From Diplosphaera chodatii (lineage: Eukaryota > Chlorophyta > Trebouxiophyceae > Prasiolales > Stichococcaceae), in assembly GCA_032358165.1 (NCBI GenBank), contig JAALGY010000033.1, positions 3,472,001 through 3,536,000 of the forward strand: 64,000 nt of DNA, in the 5' to 3' direction. The first letter of the stretch is position 1. Each line of letters opens with the position of its first letter. A program made the translations under genes and the position numbers. The notes below the pieces were generated by a model, which saw only the letters and a program-made list of their open reading frames with translations, made no database searches and was not told the origin of the DNA. Of the stretch, positions 22,223-33,635 are shown in pieces.

Positions 22223-24380
22223 TTACACGGCGCCGGGGCCGCGGTGCACGTTGCGCTCGTGGTCGTAGTCGTGGTCGTCGGTCTGGGAGTGGTGCGCCTC
22301 CTCGGCAACACGCTTGCCGCCCGGGCCGAACAGGTCGCGGTTGGTCTCCTTTAGCAGGCTCAGGTTCAGCAGCCTGCGTGACATCAGCATCACGGTCAAT
22401 ACACCACACCCAGCAGCACGACCACATGGTAGCAGCAGCTAAGGAACTCAGACAACGAGCGCTTGCAGTAGGTGTTGCATGTCACTAGGGACTGATGGCT
22501 GCTGTACGAGGTGATTGCCGACGGGATGGGAGGCTCACGTGAGGCCATCGAACACGGCGACGAGGATGGCGCCGACCAGGGTGACCAGGATGTATCTGTA
22601 GCTGAACAGGCCCCTTGACAGGGAGTTGCGCTTCAGGAACAGCAGCGACTGGACCTGCATAGGGACAACACGCAATCTTGTTCATCAGCCTGCGCTTTCT
22701 GCTGTCTGTGTCCGTGAACATTCGGTGGCACACAGCCGGCTGGTAGCTGCAACGTTCAGACTTGTCATTGCATGAGTTGTGTGATGCGCCGCAGGCTGCA
22801 ATGGTTGTACACAAGGGCTGCCAGAGCCGGTATGCACCTCATAGGTGAACAGGACGAGGCAGTAGCCCAGGAGCACCATGGTGGCGGCCTTGAAGCGCTG
22901 CAGGATGCCTGCAATGAAAGAAGCAGGGACAGTCTGTGATATGCCACGCAGATGGTGGGCCCCAGGCACATGTGCACTGAACCAACAGATTCCTCTCAGC
23001 AGCAAGATCCCAGATTGCCACGACAGGTGCTGTGGTGCAACTCACGCTGCGGCAGGCACAGGGTGAAGAGGCACAGCATCGTCACGAAGAACTGCAGGGC
23101 AGCAGAAACAGCTGTTGGTAGGTATACTGTGCACCCATGCATAGACGACCGTCAAAGCACAGCTAAATATCGGTCATGGTGCATGCTGCGTGTAGTCGCT
23201 CACCTGAATGGCGGCCAGGTACCACTGGAACGCCCACTGGTTGTGTGCCTGGGTGGGGTAGGGCACCTGCCGGCGCACACATGCATGCGTCAGTATCCCA
23301 ATGTATTTCGGTGCTGTACGTCTGTAGCAGCCACCATACTAGTGTCAACTCATCAGCAGCAGCAACTCTCTTGCAGAGCAGAGCGAATGCAACGGCAGGA
23401 GGGCATTGCTGTGACGGCGTCTCCACCTGCAGGCTGGACTGGAAGGTCTCGGAGTAGCCGGCGCCGGCGATGGCGCCGTTGTTGGAGCGGTGCTGCAGGC
23501 AGGCCAGGCCCGCCAGGAAGATCAGCACGCCCTGCACCACAGAACACAGAAGTGTCAATAAGAGGCACACTGCATACATGGAGGTCAAAACAAGAGAAGG
23601 AGGCAGCAGCATCACTCAACCACTGTTGGTGCCTCGCTACACAATGGTGTTGCGGTGCCTCGGAGGAGCACGGCGGCCAACGCACAGGTGAATGACAAAG
23701 TGCTGGCAAAGCTCAGCATCACAAACTTGCTGCTGCGAGCTTGCAGTTGTTGCGCAAGTCCGTTGAGGGCAAGGACGAGTGTAATGCATACCGCAAGTGC
23801 GCCCAGGATGCCGAGCAGCGACATGATGCGGCCGTATGTGTTGACGGCCTTCTCGGCGACGCCCACCTTGTCCTCCTTGTTCATGGTCACATTCTGCGTG
23901 GATGCAGGCACGTGGTCAGTGCACAGTTCATACGCAGTGCACGCGCACAAGGCTTGACAGTGAATATTCAGGACTCGCAGTGGAGGCTTTTGCAGTCCGG
24001 GTACCACAGCACAGGGCATGATGCGCGTGGCACCTTGCTGCTGCTGGAGTGCTGGCTGCGGCGGTCGCGCGTGTCCTGCGTCTCGGCGACGGGCGCCGTG
24101 TTCATGCCGGTGCCGGTGTTCATGCCCGTGTTCATGCCGGGCTGCATGCCGCCTGGGTGCAGCGCGCCTGCAGGCCGCGTGCAACGGGTCTCAGGCATAC
24201 GGATCTGGGCAGCAGGACCAGAAAGGCGTGCACAGCAGTCCTGTGCATGCAGAATGTGCCATGCTTCTGACAGCAGAAGGGTGTCGTGCGCTGCGGCGCA
24301 CCTGGCTGGCCGTGGACATGGGGGCCGACTGGGTTGGCAACGCCGCCCTGGTGCAGACCGCCGGTCTGGTACGTCGACAT
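22223..24380 (-). CDS. Multi-pass membrane protein of unknown function
   Basis: Minus-strand exons 24380-24302, 24167-24034, 23893-23621, 23531-23427, 23266-23204, 23091-23046, 22908-22838, 22653-22538, 22373-22223; 345 residues, phases agree throughout. The first 70 residues are Gly/His/Met/Pro-rich (MSTYQTGGLHQGG; repeats of PGMNTGMNTGTG) and look cytosolic and disordered. About six hydrophobic helices follow: MSLLGILGALAVCITLVLAL, FVMLSFASTLSFTCALAAVL, VLIFLAGLACL, FFVTMLCLFTLCL, MVLLGYCLVLFTY and YILVTLVGAILVAVF. The C-terminus is hydrophilic with HSQTDDHDYDHERN. I recognise no family. The end of exon 3 (23621 or 23624) is uncertain, and the third exon could instead be split at a GTATGC site. 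Tail-to-tail with the glycosyltransferase gene. Confidence 0.7.
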
Positions 24381-26298
24381 CTGCGGCGGATGAGAGCAAA
24401 ATGTTGTTGAATGCATCCTGCTCACAACAGCTGACGAGGCCCGGTGGACCAACCGTCACAGGTGGTATGGGGGCCAAGACAGTGACTGTGCACGGTGCTA
24501 ATGCTCTCGTCGCTGACGCCCGCTCAGTCTGCGTCTCGCCTTCGAGGTGCAGAAACATACAGCACGCGTCGTTCGAGCTTTGTGGCCGACGCTCGCGCCG
24601 CCGGATACGAGGCGTGACTCTCGAGGTGCGACCATCAGCTTCGGTGCTGCTGCACTTCCGGAAAGTGCCACCACGAAAGCGAGCCGCCGGCCGTGTCGGG
24701 ATGCAGGCAGCGTGCGGGAGCTACAATCGGTGCTGTGAAATGCATCAGACGCCTGGCAGCTGGTGTCTGCACCGCGTAGTTGCAACACACACCGTGTGGG
24801 GTATTCGTCTCCCAGCTGTCGACGGGTGCGGCAGTTTGACGACCACCGACAGACAACAAGATGAGGGAGGTTGTTGATGGGAAACCATCTACTGCCTTAC
24901 AGACCAAAGCTGCGTCGCGATGCACCGTCAGCGCAGGCATGGTACGGCTGCACCTGCCCTGTTGTGTGCACACACGTAGGCGGCACGCCAGTGTGTCGAC
25001 GGTTCCGAGCAAGCAGCGTGGTCCTCAAATCACCGGAAAGCACCCATCGGCCAGACCCATGTTGTTGCACAGCGCGTCGAGCGGCTCTGACGTGGGGGCC
25101 TGTTTCGGATTGGTGGCAGCTCGGTCACACCTTTGTTGCTGGAGCTGCTGTGGAGGGCACTGGCAGCAGTTCAGGCGGCGGTTGGGGCAGCTGGGAGTGG
25201 CAGGCAGCAAGTGTTTGTGCAAGCGGGCTGTTGTAAGTGCCGAAACCACCAGCCTTGCTGAAGAGGATGCACAGGAGGCATGAAGCTGCCGAGTAGGCGC
25301 GGGGTGAACCCTAGGACGAAGTCAAGGTTAGCTGATACAAACCCTGAGCGGTACACTGAGCTAGGTTTCGTGGAGCATACAATGCAGGACGGGCCCCGGA
25401 AGCCGGGTCTGTGGTGCTTTGGCAGTCACGACTTGCCTTATTTCCCGCCCCGCGGCGACCCAAGCACGCAGGCTACCAATCAGCAGTCGTATCCGCCACG
25501 CAGAACAGCCCTGACCACTGCCACAGCCGCCAGGTTGGCAGCCGAAAGCGCGCGCTGCAGCCAACTCATCTCCACAGGCTTCGGGCTGCGCGCAATACAG
25601 GCAACGTGGTGGTGACAGCGGAGCATCTGCGCAATCAAGCTAATCAGGTGAGACTGCAATGGAAGGGTACCCCCTCTAGTGGCCCATTGGCGGGGTCAAT
25701 AGCGTCCAGCGAGGCGTCCCATCGGGTCCAGCTGTAAGATGAAGCTGCACGTCTGCCGCCGGCCAGCCGATCGCCCGGCTGCGTATGTCCAACGGGATAG
25801 CAAGTAGCAGATAGCTTGCAGCGCTGGCGAGGTTTGGCCAGCGTTCCTGGCTGTGGGTGCCAGCACACGTGGGCCAGCTTGTCGAGTGGCGCCTGCCACG
25901 TCTGGGCAGAGTACCACGGCAGACCTTGACCATCGCCCGTGCTGGCCCTGTCAGCTTCGGACTGTGCTCGCTCATCAGTGCAGTCGCGCCAGTACGTGGC
26001 CTGCCCGGCGCTCAGCCGGCCCTGGCTGAGTGGCTGTGTGCCGCGAGGGCACCTTATTGCCATTTAGTCATCACGACGTTGGTTCGCAGTACTTCTCGCT
26101 TGCGTTTCTGCCGCACGCCGTGTCATGCTGCTCATCACATCAGGAGCCCGTCTGGCTGAGTCTGACGCCGATGGCCGGTCTCCGTAGGAGGGCCGACTCA
26201 GCTAGCTGGAGCGTCACCCGCCTGTATTGGCACCGACACCATCAGGCCAGCGCGGCCGTCGTAGCGGCCACCACACGGCAGCAGCTGGCGCCCAAGTG
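24381..26298. other. Intergenic region between divergent genes
   Basis: About 1.9 kb separates the divergent membrane-protein (-) and Gln/Ser-rich (+) genes, so it should contain both promoters. Both strands show only short frames with no paired splice signals. I see no repeat or mobile element. Confidence 0.4.
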
Positions 26299-29200
26299 AT
26301 GCCGGCCATGGTAGCCGACGCCAGCGCAGCGGGCCGGGCGGCCCTGTCGGCGGGATCCTCGTTCGATGCGCTGCTGTTTGCGGCGTCCTCGCAGCTGGAG
26401 CAGTCCGCAGGGGCCGCTCAGAGGCACAGCAGCCAGGATGATGTGCTCACGCTGGCGGGCTCTGGGGGCAACCGCACAGGGCTGCCTCAAATCAGCAGCC
26501 AGAGGGAGGTCAGCGGCGGCGCAGCACCCGGCGGCAGGGCGCCCCGCAAGCGGCGGTCGCCCACGCCGCTGGAGGAGGTCAAGCCGCAGCCCGGGCGCCA
26601 GCGGCCCGCCGGCCCCCGCGGCCCGCCGCCGGAGCTGCTGGCGGTGCCGACGGCGGCCACCCGCCGCTGCCAGAGCCTGCTGAGCTCCGCCAAGGCCGCC
26701 ATCCGGGAGGCGCAGGAGCTGGCAGGTTGGTCGATGGCTGCGACAACGTCTGGTGTCTACTTCTCATCTGGAGTCATGTCTGGAGCATTTGTGTTGGGGT
26801 TGCATCACAGTGCTGGCGGTAATGGCGGTTGGCCGGGACCACAAGTGTGGCCTGCCATCATGAGCCTGCAGCTGGCCAGATCTTGTGCCTGCAGACCGGC
26901 ACACCGGCCGCACACCGCTGCCAGACTGGCAGCCCAGTCTTGTTGGATCTGCTGCAGCGACACCCTCCAATGCATCCTCCAATGCAGCTGTGGTACTGCC
27001 CCACCGCAGGCCAAACGGCGACCAACATCTCCAAGCTGGGGTGGCCGCCAGCGGGCGCAGCGGCGCTGCCGCCGACCGCATCGCCTGTCAGGTGATTTGG
27101 CCATCTGCAGAGGCGTACCTTGCTGCATGTCACCTGCTCAGCAGCCACATCAGTGATTGGCTTTGTACCACGCACCCCAAAGCGAGTTGTCCCTGCTGTA
27201 CTGCATGGCTGCGCTGGTGGTTTGGGACCACGAACCAACACCCGTAGGAGGTTTCGGAGATCTACTTGCAACGACTCGCCAGTAGCATCGAGGTCATGCA
27301 GCTTGTGCAGAAGCATTCAGCTGATCACCCTGCGCTGCTGCTCGACTTGCGCAGGGGCAGAGGCGGCGTCAGGGGCAGGGCAGCGTCCCAGGCGGCGGGG
27401 CCGCTGATCCAGGCCGGCGCGGCGCCGCTGCCTGCCGGCCGCCACGCCTCCACGAGCAACGGCTCGCACACGTCGCCGCAAGCCTCACCCCGCGCCAGCA
27501 TCGGAATGACAGCAGCGCACCAGCCAGAGCACGCGCTGCACCTGCTTGCGCAGCTGCAGGTGGGCGCTCGTCGCACTGTGCTCTGCCCGGCTCGGCTGCC
27601 GGTCCTTGCAGTATTTCAGTGCGCATGCCTCTGGCGCTCGGCGCTTGTTGTCCAGCTTTCTTATCCACACCGTTGCTGCTGCAGCAGCAGCAGCAGCAGC
27701 AGCAGGAGCGGCAGCAGCAGCACGAGGGGGGGCACAAGAAGCCGTCGCAGCACATGGCGGGCGCGGCCTTGCTGCAGCGGCTGCAGGCGGCCCAGGCGCG
27801 GGGGTACGGCGGCGGCGGCGGGCAGGCCCACGAGCCCACCCTGCAGCATGCCCCGCACGGTCTGCAGGCACTGGGGCAGCAGCGCTCCTGGCCCGGCTCG
27901 CAGCCGGCGCCGCTCGCAGCCGGCCAGCAGCAGCAGCTGCTTGCCGAGCAGCAGGCGGCGGCGCAGGCCAGCCTGCTGCAGCAGCTGATCGCTGCGGGGG
28001 TGCGGAACGATGGGACCGCAGCCCACCAGCACCCCACCCTGCAGCGGGACTCTGCGCCGGACCTCGCCCCCACCGCGCCAACCCTGCAGGTATGTCCCTC
28101 TCTCTCGCCGTGCTGCCTGACTGGAGCCAAGTCGTATCTTCGTGCATGCTGGCTGGTTACATAGACATAGCCCAGTGGCATTATGCTCTGAGCACATGCC
28201 AGTTGAGCTGTTCCCTCTCATCTGTTCAATCCGCGCTGCAGATGTCCCGCCAGCGGTCGCTGAGCAACCCGGAGCTGCACAGCCCGCCGGGCGCGCCGGG
28301 CGGCGGCCGCGTGGCCCGCCCCGTGGCGCGCCGCCCGCCCTCCCTCGGCCGGCTGGCCCCCCCGCAGCAACAGCCGCACCAGCGGCGGCAGCAGCGCGAG
28401 GAGCCGCTGCCCGCCAGCGCCTTCGAGGACTGGCCGGCCTCGGGGCCGGCCCCCAGCATTAGCAAGTTTGCTGCCTACAGCGGCCCGGACGGCTTCGGCA
28501 ACGGCGGCTGGGGGTTGCGTGCCACGTCTGTGGGCGGCTTTGCCGGCCAGGACAGCCCGGCTGCCGCGTCGCAGCAGGGCTCGCTGGCGGAGCTGCTGGC
28601 GACCGCCGCCGCCGCGTCGCACGGCCAGCAGGCTGCCCAGGCGGCGGCGGTGCAGGCGGCGCTCGAGGCCCTGGCCGCGGGGCGCCAGCCTGCAGACGGC
28701 GCCGCGGCCCTGGCCGCAGCCCAGCTGCTGGGATCCACGGCAGATGGCCATGCCGGCGTCACATCTGCAGCCCAGGCTGCCTCGCCATCGAGATACGCCG
28801 CACCCGCGGCGTCTGGCGACGTGTCGGCGCAGCTGTCCGTGTGCCCGGGGTGCGGCGCCGCCAAGCCCGCGCACGAGTTCCTGCTCAGCGCTCGCAATGC
28901 CGGGCGCGCCCTGCCCCGCTGCAGGTGTGCTCGTCGCACTGCAGGCTCACATGCCAATCGTCATGCAGCTGTACAGCCGGTGACGCTCATAGCAGACCCA
29001 CCCGAACCACAGCGTTCGAGTCTGCACTCGATGCTTGTGCGTGTTTACCCGTGATGGCGTGCGCAAGATTCCCTCAGGCTTTGGACCGTGGCACCAGGTC
29101 GCTGTGCTACTGCCTGTAGGGCATGCTGCGCTGCAGCTGGGGCAGGCGTCGTCAGTGGCCTGCCGCTGGGCGCGACATCCCCTATCAAGTGCCAACCCTA

Positions 29201-29972
29201 CAGGTGCAGCTCCCTGGCAGCGCACAGACTGCTCCAGGGCTGCCTGCTCTCATCGGCGGCTCTATCTTGCTCAGCATCTGGACGTCTGTTTGCATATACT
29301 ACCATGTCAGGCTGGTGCCAGGCTGGTGGCGTCCTGCTGACATGTCGCCAGGCTGTGCACAGCTCGCCCGCGGTCAGCACATCAGCTGACAACACGCCGC
29401 AGATGGCTGCACTACCACTGGCATTCTACGAGTTGACAAGAGGCATGCATGCTCCACAGGCGCAGCCTGAGCGACTCGGCGGCAGCCCGCCAGCAGCGGC
29501 AGGAAACGCTGCGCCGGCTGTCGGACGAGACCAACACCCTGCAGCGGCTGTCAAACTCCTCACAGGTGCGCTGCCTCCCAGCTGCCTGGTCCAGTGATTG
29601 ACTCAAAGAGCAATCAGGAGAAGAAGATGAAAAACTTCCCATGTGCACCTCACCAATGCAGAACACAGCCTCCATTCTGCGTCAAGATGTGGACTGCCGC
29701 ATTTAGAGATGTATCCCCACAATCACCGCCTGTGCCTGCAGGTGTCGGCGCTGACGTCGGGCGCGGTCCTGCACAGCAGCAGCAGCCTGAGCAATTCGGG
29801 GTCGCTGCACCGCAGCAGCCAGTCCCTGACCTCCACCGGCAATGCCGCCGCCGCCGCCGCCGCTGCTGCTGCGGTCAGGAGCCGCGCCGACGCCAACGGC
29901 ATGGCCGGCGGCGTGCTGGCGGGGTGGGGCGCCAAGCGCCAGCGGCTGCTGGACCCGGCCACTGCGGCCTGA
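26299..29972 (+). CDS. Gln/Ser/Ala-rich protein of unknown function, possibly nuclear
   Basis: Exons 26299-26725, 26895-27091, 27248-27559, 27685-28089, 28242-28924, 29460-29565, 29742-29972; 786 residues. No family recognised. The N-terminal third has a basic Pro-rich stretch (RAPRKRRSPTPLEE) that could be a nuclear localisation signal. Two helical segments span an intron: RRCQSLLSSAKAAIREAQEL and, after an inserted Ala-rich exon, EVSEIYLQRLASSIEVMQLV. Then come a poly-Gln tract (exon 4), long Gln/Ala/Ser/Gly-rich disorder, a CPGCGAAKPAHEF half zinc-ribbon at the end of exon 5, a short coiled-coil-like segment (QQRQETLRRLSDETNTLQRL) and a Ser-rich C-terminus ending KRQRLLDPATAA. The composition suits a transcription co-regulator or adaptor, but that is inference. 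The second CxxC of a ribbon is missing, so an exon between 28925 and 29459 may have been overlooked. Confidence 0.62.
27677..27722 (+). repeat. (CAG)n microsatellite encoding poly-Gln
   Basis: A run of CAG trinucleotides, interrupted once by GAGCGG, straddles the acceptor of exon 4 of the Gln/Ser-rich gene, so the repeat itself supplies the splice site. Copy-number variation would change both the Gln tract and possibly acceptor choice. Confidence 0.8.
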
Positions 29973-30834
29973 AGCGGAGTGCCTTGACCTGCTGATGTAC
30001 AGCACCGCGGCCGGCAGTACAGCCGCTGATGCGGCTGAGGTCGGAGGAGGAGGAGGAGTCGACGCAGCAGCACAGTTGCTTGGCGGCGTCCCAATGGGTT
30101 CGTGAGGCCTGCAGCCACATTAGCGGCCGATAGCCCACAGCAGCAGCACGTGGCTGCCGTCAGGTGCCAACCGTGTACACATCAAGACCCAAGGACTGGA
30201 GGTCTCCATCTTCGATTAAGCGACAGCTAGTGGTAGCAGCCAAGGCACTCCGTTGTAGCGGTTCTTGCCGCGTTGCCAAGTTTAGCAACCAGCGGACCTT
30301 CAACTCATCGCTGCATCAATGCCGTAGTGCATCAGTTTTCCATGGCATCAGGTCCTCCTGTTGCATTGGGTCTCCTTATAATGACAAGTGCCATCCTATT
30401 TGACATACCCGTATTATTGATTGCGAGACACCCAGTAGACCCAGAAATGTATGTTGCGGCGCGCTTGCAAGGGTGACACCGGTGAGGACGGTGGAGCTCT
30501 GGGTGCACTGGGAGTGGGGCGGCACGTGGTCTCCTGCTTGAAGACGTGGTACACATATGCAAGTCTATTACAAACTACATGAGGAACTGCTGCCACACTC
30601 GCAGATTGCAATGCTTGCCTCCGCATCTGTCTGACCACTGTCTGACCAGGTTGCCAGTCTCGGAAACAGACGACGTGGCCAGATGCGCGCAAGGACGGCG
30701 TGATCTGCACGCAACCGCCCCGCACGCCGGATTCCTGCATACCATAGCCTTAAGGAACTCCAGTCTTGTGCCACCGCTCCGTTTGCTCAGCAGCACCGTG
30801 CTATGCACTAGATGTAACGCTCTCAGCCTGCACC
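29973..30834. other. Intergenic region
   Basis: Holds the 3' UTR of the Gln/Ser-rich gene and the promoter of the PDZ gene. A TGTAA at 30813 is too close to the next start to assign confidently. No coding signal. Confidence 0.4.
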
Positions 30835-32157
30835 ATGGACACAGCGGCAGGGGGCCAGCAGCCATGCGGCGTGTGCTCCAAGCGGCAACTGGGTCTTAAG
30901 ACCTTCACGCTGTTCACGGCACAGATTCAGCGCAGCAAACCAGCGGCAGACGTCAGCACAGCCGTGACGGCTGTCAATCGCAGGCGGGTGCCCAAGCGAC
31001 CTGCGGCTGCCCTGCAGCGATCCCGGCACCAAACGCCAGCAGCTTCGTCACAGTCGGCTTCCCTCGCGATCCAGCCACAGACGCCCCGGCGTCACAGACA
31101 GGAGCCAGCCTGGCAAGTGACTGCTGCTGCTGACCCATCGACTTCGACAGCTTCCGTTGATCAGGTGATTCTGAAACGCCTGGCCGTGGCGCTATGCTCA
31201 AGCCTGCTCATATGAAGATCATCAGGCTGCATGCAGTGTACAGATATCTGTGATCGGCGGGCCCCAACCGGCGGCATCATCATTGCTGCATGCAGGCGCC
31301 GCCGGGGTGCAGCCGCTACTCAGTGGAGCTGCGGAAGCCGCTGGGCCTGGTGCTGGAGGAGGACAGACACGGCAGCATCTTCGTGGTGCGTCACCAGGCT
31401 TCCTTTCAGAGAGTCAGCATCATTTGCCGCCTACATCTGGTGCAGGCCACCTGGCTTGCACCAGTGGCAGAGGCTTGAACAGCTTAGAAAGTTTGGCGGT
31501 TGTTGTGCAAGCGAACCGGTCTTGAAAGCATATCTTCTGCGATGTTGCAGGCGGAGGTGACAGAGGGAGGCAATGCTGAGAAGTCCGGCCTCGTCAGCAA
31601 GGTGCACAGGCAGCCGCTCTCTCCTGGCTGCGTCTGATATGAGCCACCTCACGTTGATGCGGACAGCGCGCTGAGTAGCATGCATGGAGACACCCCACCC
31701 CCGGATGGGCCAAGCAAACTGCCAAGCCTGGCGCCCGGCCTTCAGACGCTGGCACCGGCACCGCGCCTCACAGCTGTCGCCTGCACCCCGCAGGGCGACC
31801 AGCTGATCGCCACCAGCGGCTACACCTACGAGCGGGAGACGCAGTACCAGTCCGTCCAAGTGCGCAGTGGCGAGCGCGTGGTGCGCCTCACCGCCCGCAG
31901 CGAGGTGGGCGCCGGCATGCCGGACGTGCCGGCCATGCGGCCGTGCAGGCCACGCGGTCATGGGTCATGCTGCTCCTACACAGCATGCGCATCAGAGTCT
32001 CCGCCCTGCTGCTGAGATCCACAGCACAAGTGCGCAGCGCACAGCGTCAACGACCAGCGACTCGTGGCCGCAGGACTTTTCGGTCATCATGGCGGCCATC
32101 AGGAGCCACCCCTCGCAGCGGGAGGTGCGGCTGGAGCTGCAGCGCTGCGAGGCCTGA
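30835..32157 (+). CDS. PDZ-domain protein
   Basis: Exons 30835-31164, 31296-31385, 31551-31601, 31794-31904, 32074-32157; 221 residues, all phase 0. Residues 1-110 are basic and rich in Ala, Ser, Thr, Gln and Arg with few acidic residues, which would suit a plastid transit peptide plus a linker (inference). The rest is one PDZ domain: the strand and carboxylate-binding loop RKPLGLVLEED, then GSIFVAEV, GGNAEKSGLV, and GDQLIATSG, which is the conserved GD-x-[LI] turn. A C-terminal extension (EDFSVIMAAIRSHPSQREVR) ends at the stop. PDZ domains bind protein C-termini and scaffold complexes; the partner is unknown. The start at 30835 is the first ATG of an open first exon. Upstream start sites in the same frame cannot be excluded. 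Confidence 0.75.
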
Positions 32158-33635
32158 GCGGGGGGTGGGTGCGATGTCAGCCGGCGGGGGCCAGTATTCA
32201 GAAGACATTGCAATTTTGAACTCCAGGTTGTACAACTGCTTACCAAAGCGGAGTTTGTCCAATGCCAGCAGCCAGGCCGAGATGGTACCTTTGGCTTTGC
32301 CAGCGGCAAATTTAGGGGAAGAGAGGGGATGTGCCAGGGACTCGCTGTAGAATTTACTGCACACCCGTGCTCTGCTTCTCCTTGTGGTTAGCGTGGGATG
32401 GCTACGGCGCCCGTGTTTTGAGCGCTCAACACAAACAACACTGTTGACGAGACTGCTGATGTTGACCTCTGTTGAGTCTCATGCGAGCTTCATCCTCGCC
32501 CTACTTCCCATGCGGGTGTGGCAAGATGCAATGGTGGTGTCTGGTGTGGTCGTATACCTCATGCTCATGCATCTGCCGGATCGTACTTGGCGCCAGCCGG
32601 TACAACTCGTGTCAACTCGCCAAAGCCGCGTTGCTTCCTGCACGCTGTGCTTCCACACCATGTGCATCACTGGATTCTTACCGAAAAGTCTGAATGTCAC
32701 GCCTGGGCAACGCCTTGCACTGTCGGTCGCTCTGAGGGTACTAGAGGCTGCGATCTGGGACGCACAACGCGGCGGGAGGGCGGTCGTTTGCACAGACCAC
32801 ACTCGCTGCGTCCAGCTCACCAGCAGGCGAACTGCCCAACCTGGCGGCCTCAGGCACGCAGTCCTGCCCATTGGCATTGCATTCCGGACAGACAACTGCC
32901 TGCTGCTGGACGGCGGCCCAGCGGTGGCGAACCTTTATGACAGAGGGGCCTCAGGAGGTTGCAGCACCGCGGATCCGCGTGATGCACGGCAAGCACCAGG
33001 GCCCCGCCAGGACAGGCATATAGTAGAGCACAGCAGTGCAGTGCACGGTCGCCAGCGGCGATCCGCAGCTTGTGCAGTTCGTGCCGCGACAACTTTCTCT
33101 GATGTCTCGAAAGAGAACCTTTTGGCGTATTGGGACCGAGTGACAGCTCTACGTGCGCCAGTCCAGCGCCGGCGTGCCGCGCCAACGATGCCGAATTCTG
33201 CCTACATTGCATGCAACGGAAGTCTCTTACTTGGCACCGCCGATGTACAGCGTTGCGGCCGCTGCTTGTGCGCAGACTTCGAAGCTTTGTGAGGCGTGTT
33301 CGGACGTGGTGAGTTGCACGCCGCACACGGTTCATCGCTTTGAGACACATCACCGACAGAGGCTCGCATCCCTTGCGAGAAGTTTGACAGCGTCTCGCTT
33401 GCATGGGCTGCAACAGGCAGGCTAGAGGTAGGTCGACCTTGGTACACGTTCACATGCCTCCCACGAGTGATGCATGGGTCTGCTGCACCGTGAGCCTATC
33501 TGCGGGGCTCTGCAGGGCTGCACGGCAAGGGAGGCCGTCCTATGGCGGGACGGTGAGGCGCAGCGGCCAGCGGAGCAGGATGGGCAAACGGGACGTGGGA
33601 GGTTTGTAGCTAGGCCGCGGCAGCGCCGGGGCCGC
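32158..33635. other. Intergenic region upstream of the receptor kinase
   Basis: About 1.5 kb. One plus-strand frame (32384-33292) stays open for 302 codons but lacks coding-type composition and splice context, so I do not call it. The receptor-kinase promoter should lie here. Confidence 0.4.

Noticed and set aside
27546..29054. 502-codon plus-strand frame treated as one exon
   Set aside because: Its first part is an intron plus the wrong frame of exon 4. The last part agrees with exon 5 of the spliced model (28242-28924), which I kept.
32384..33292. 302-codon plus-strand open frame upstream of the receptor kinase
   Set aside because: Composition is not coding-like for this genome, there is no splice partner or recognisable domain, and it lies in the expected promoter region.
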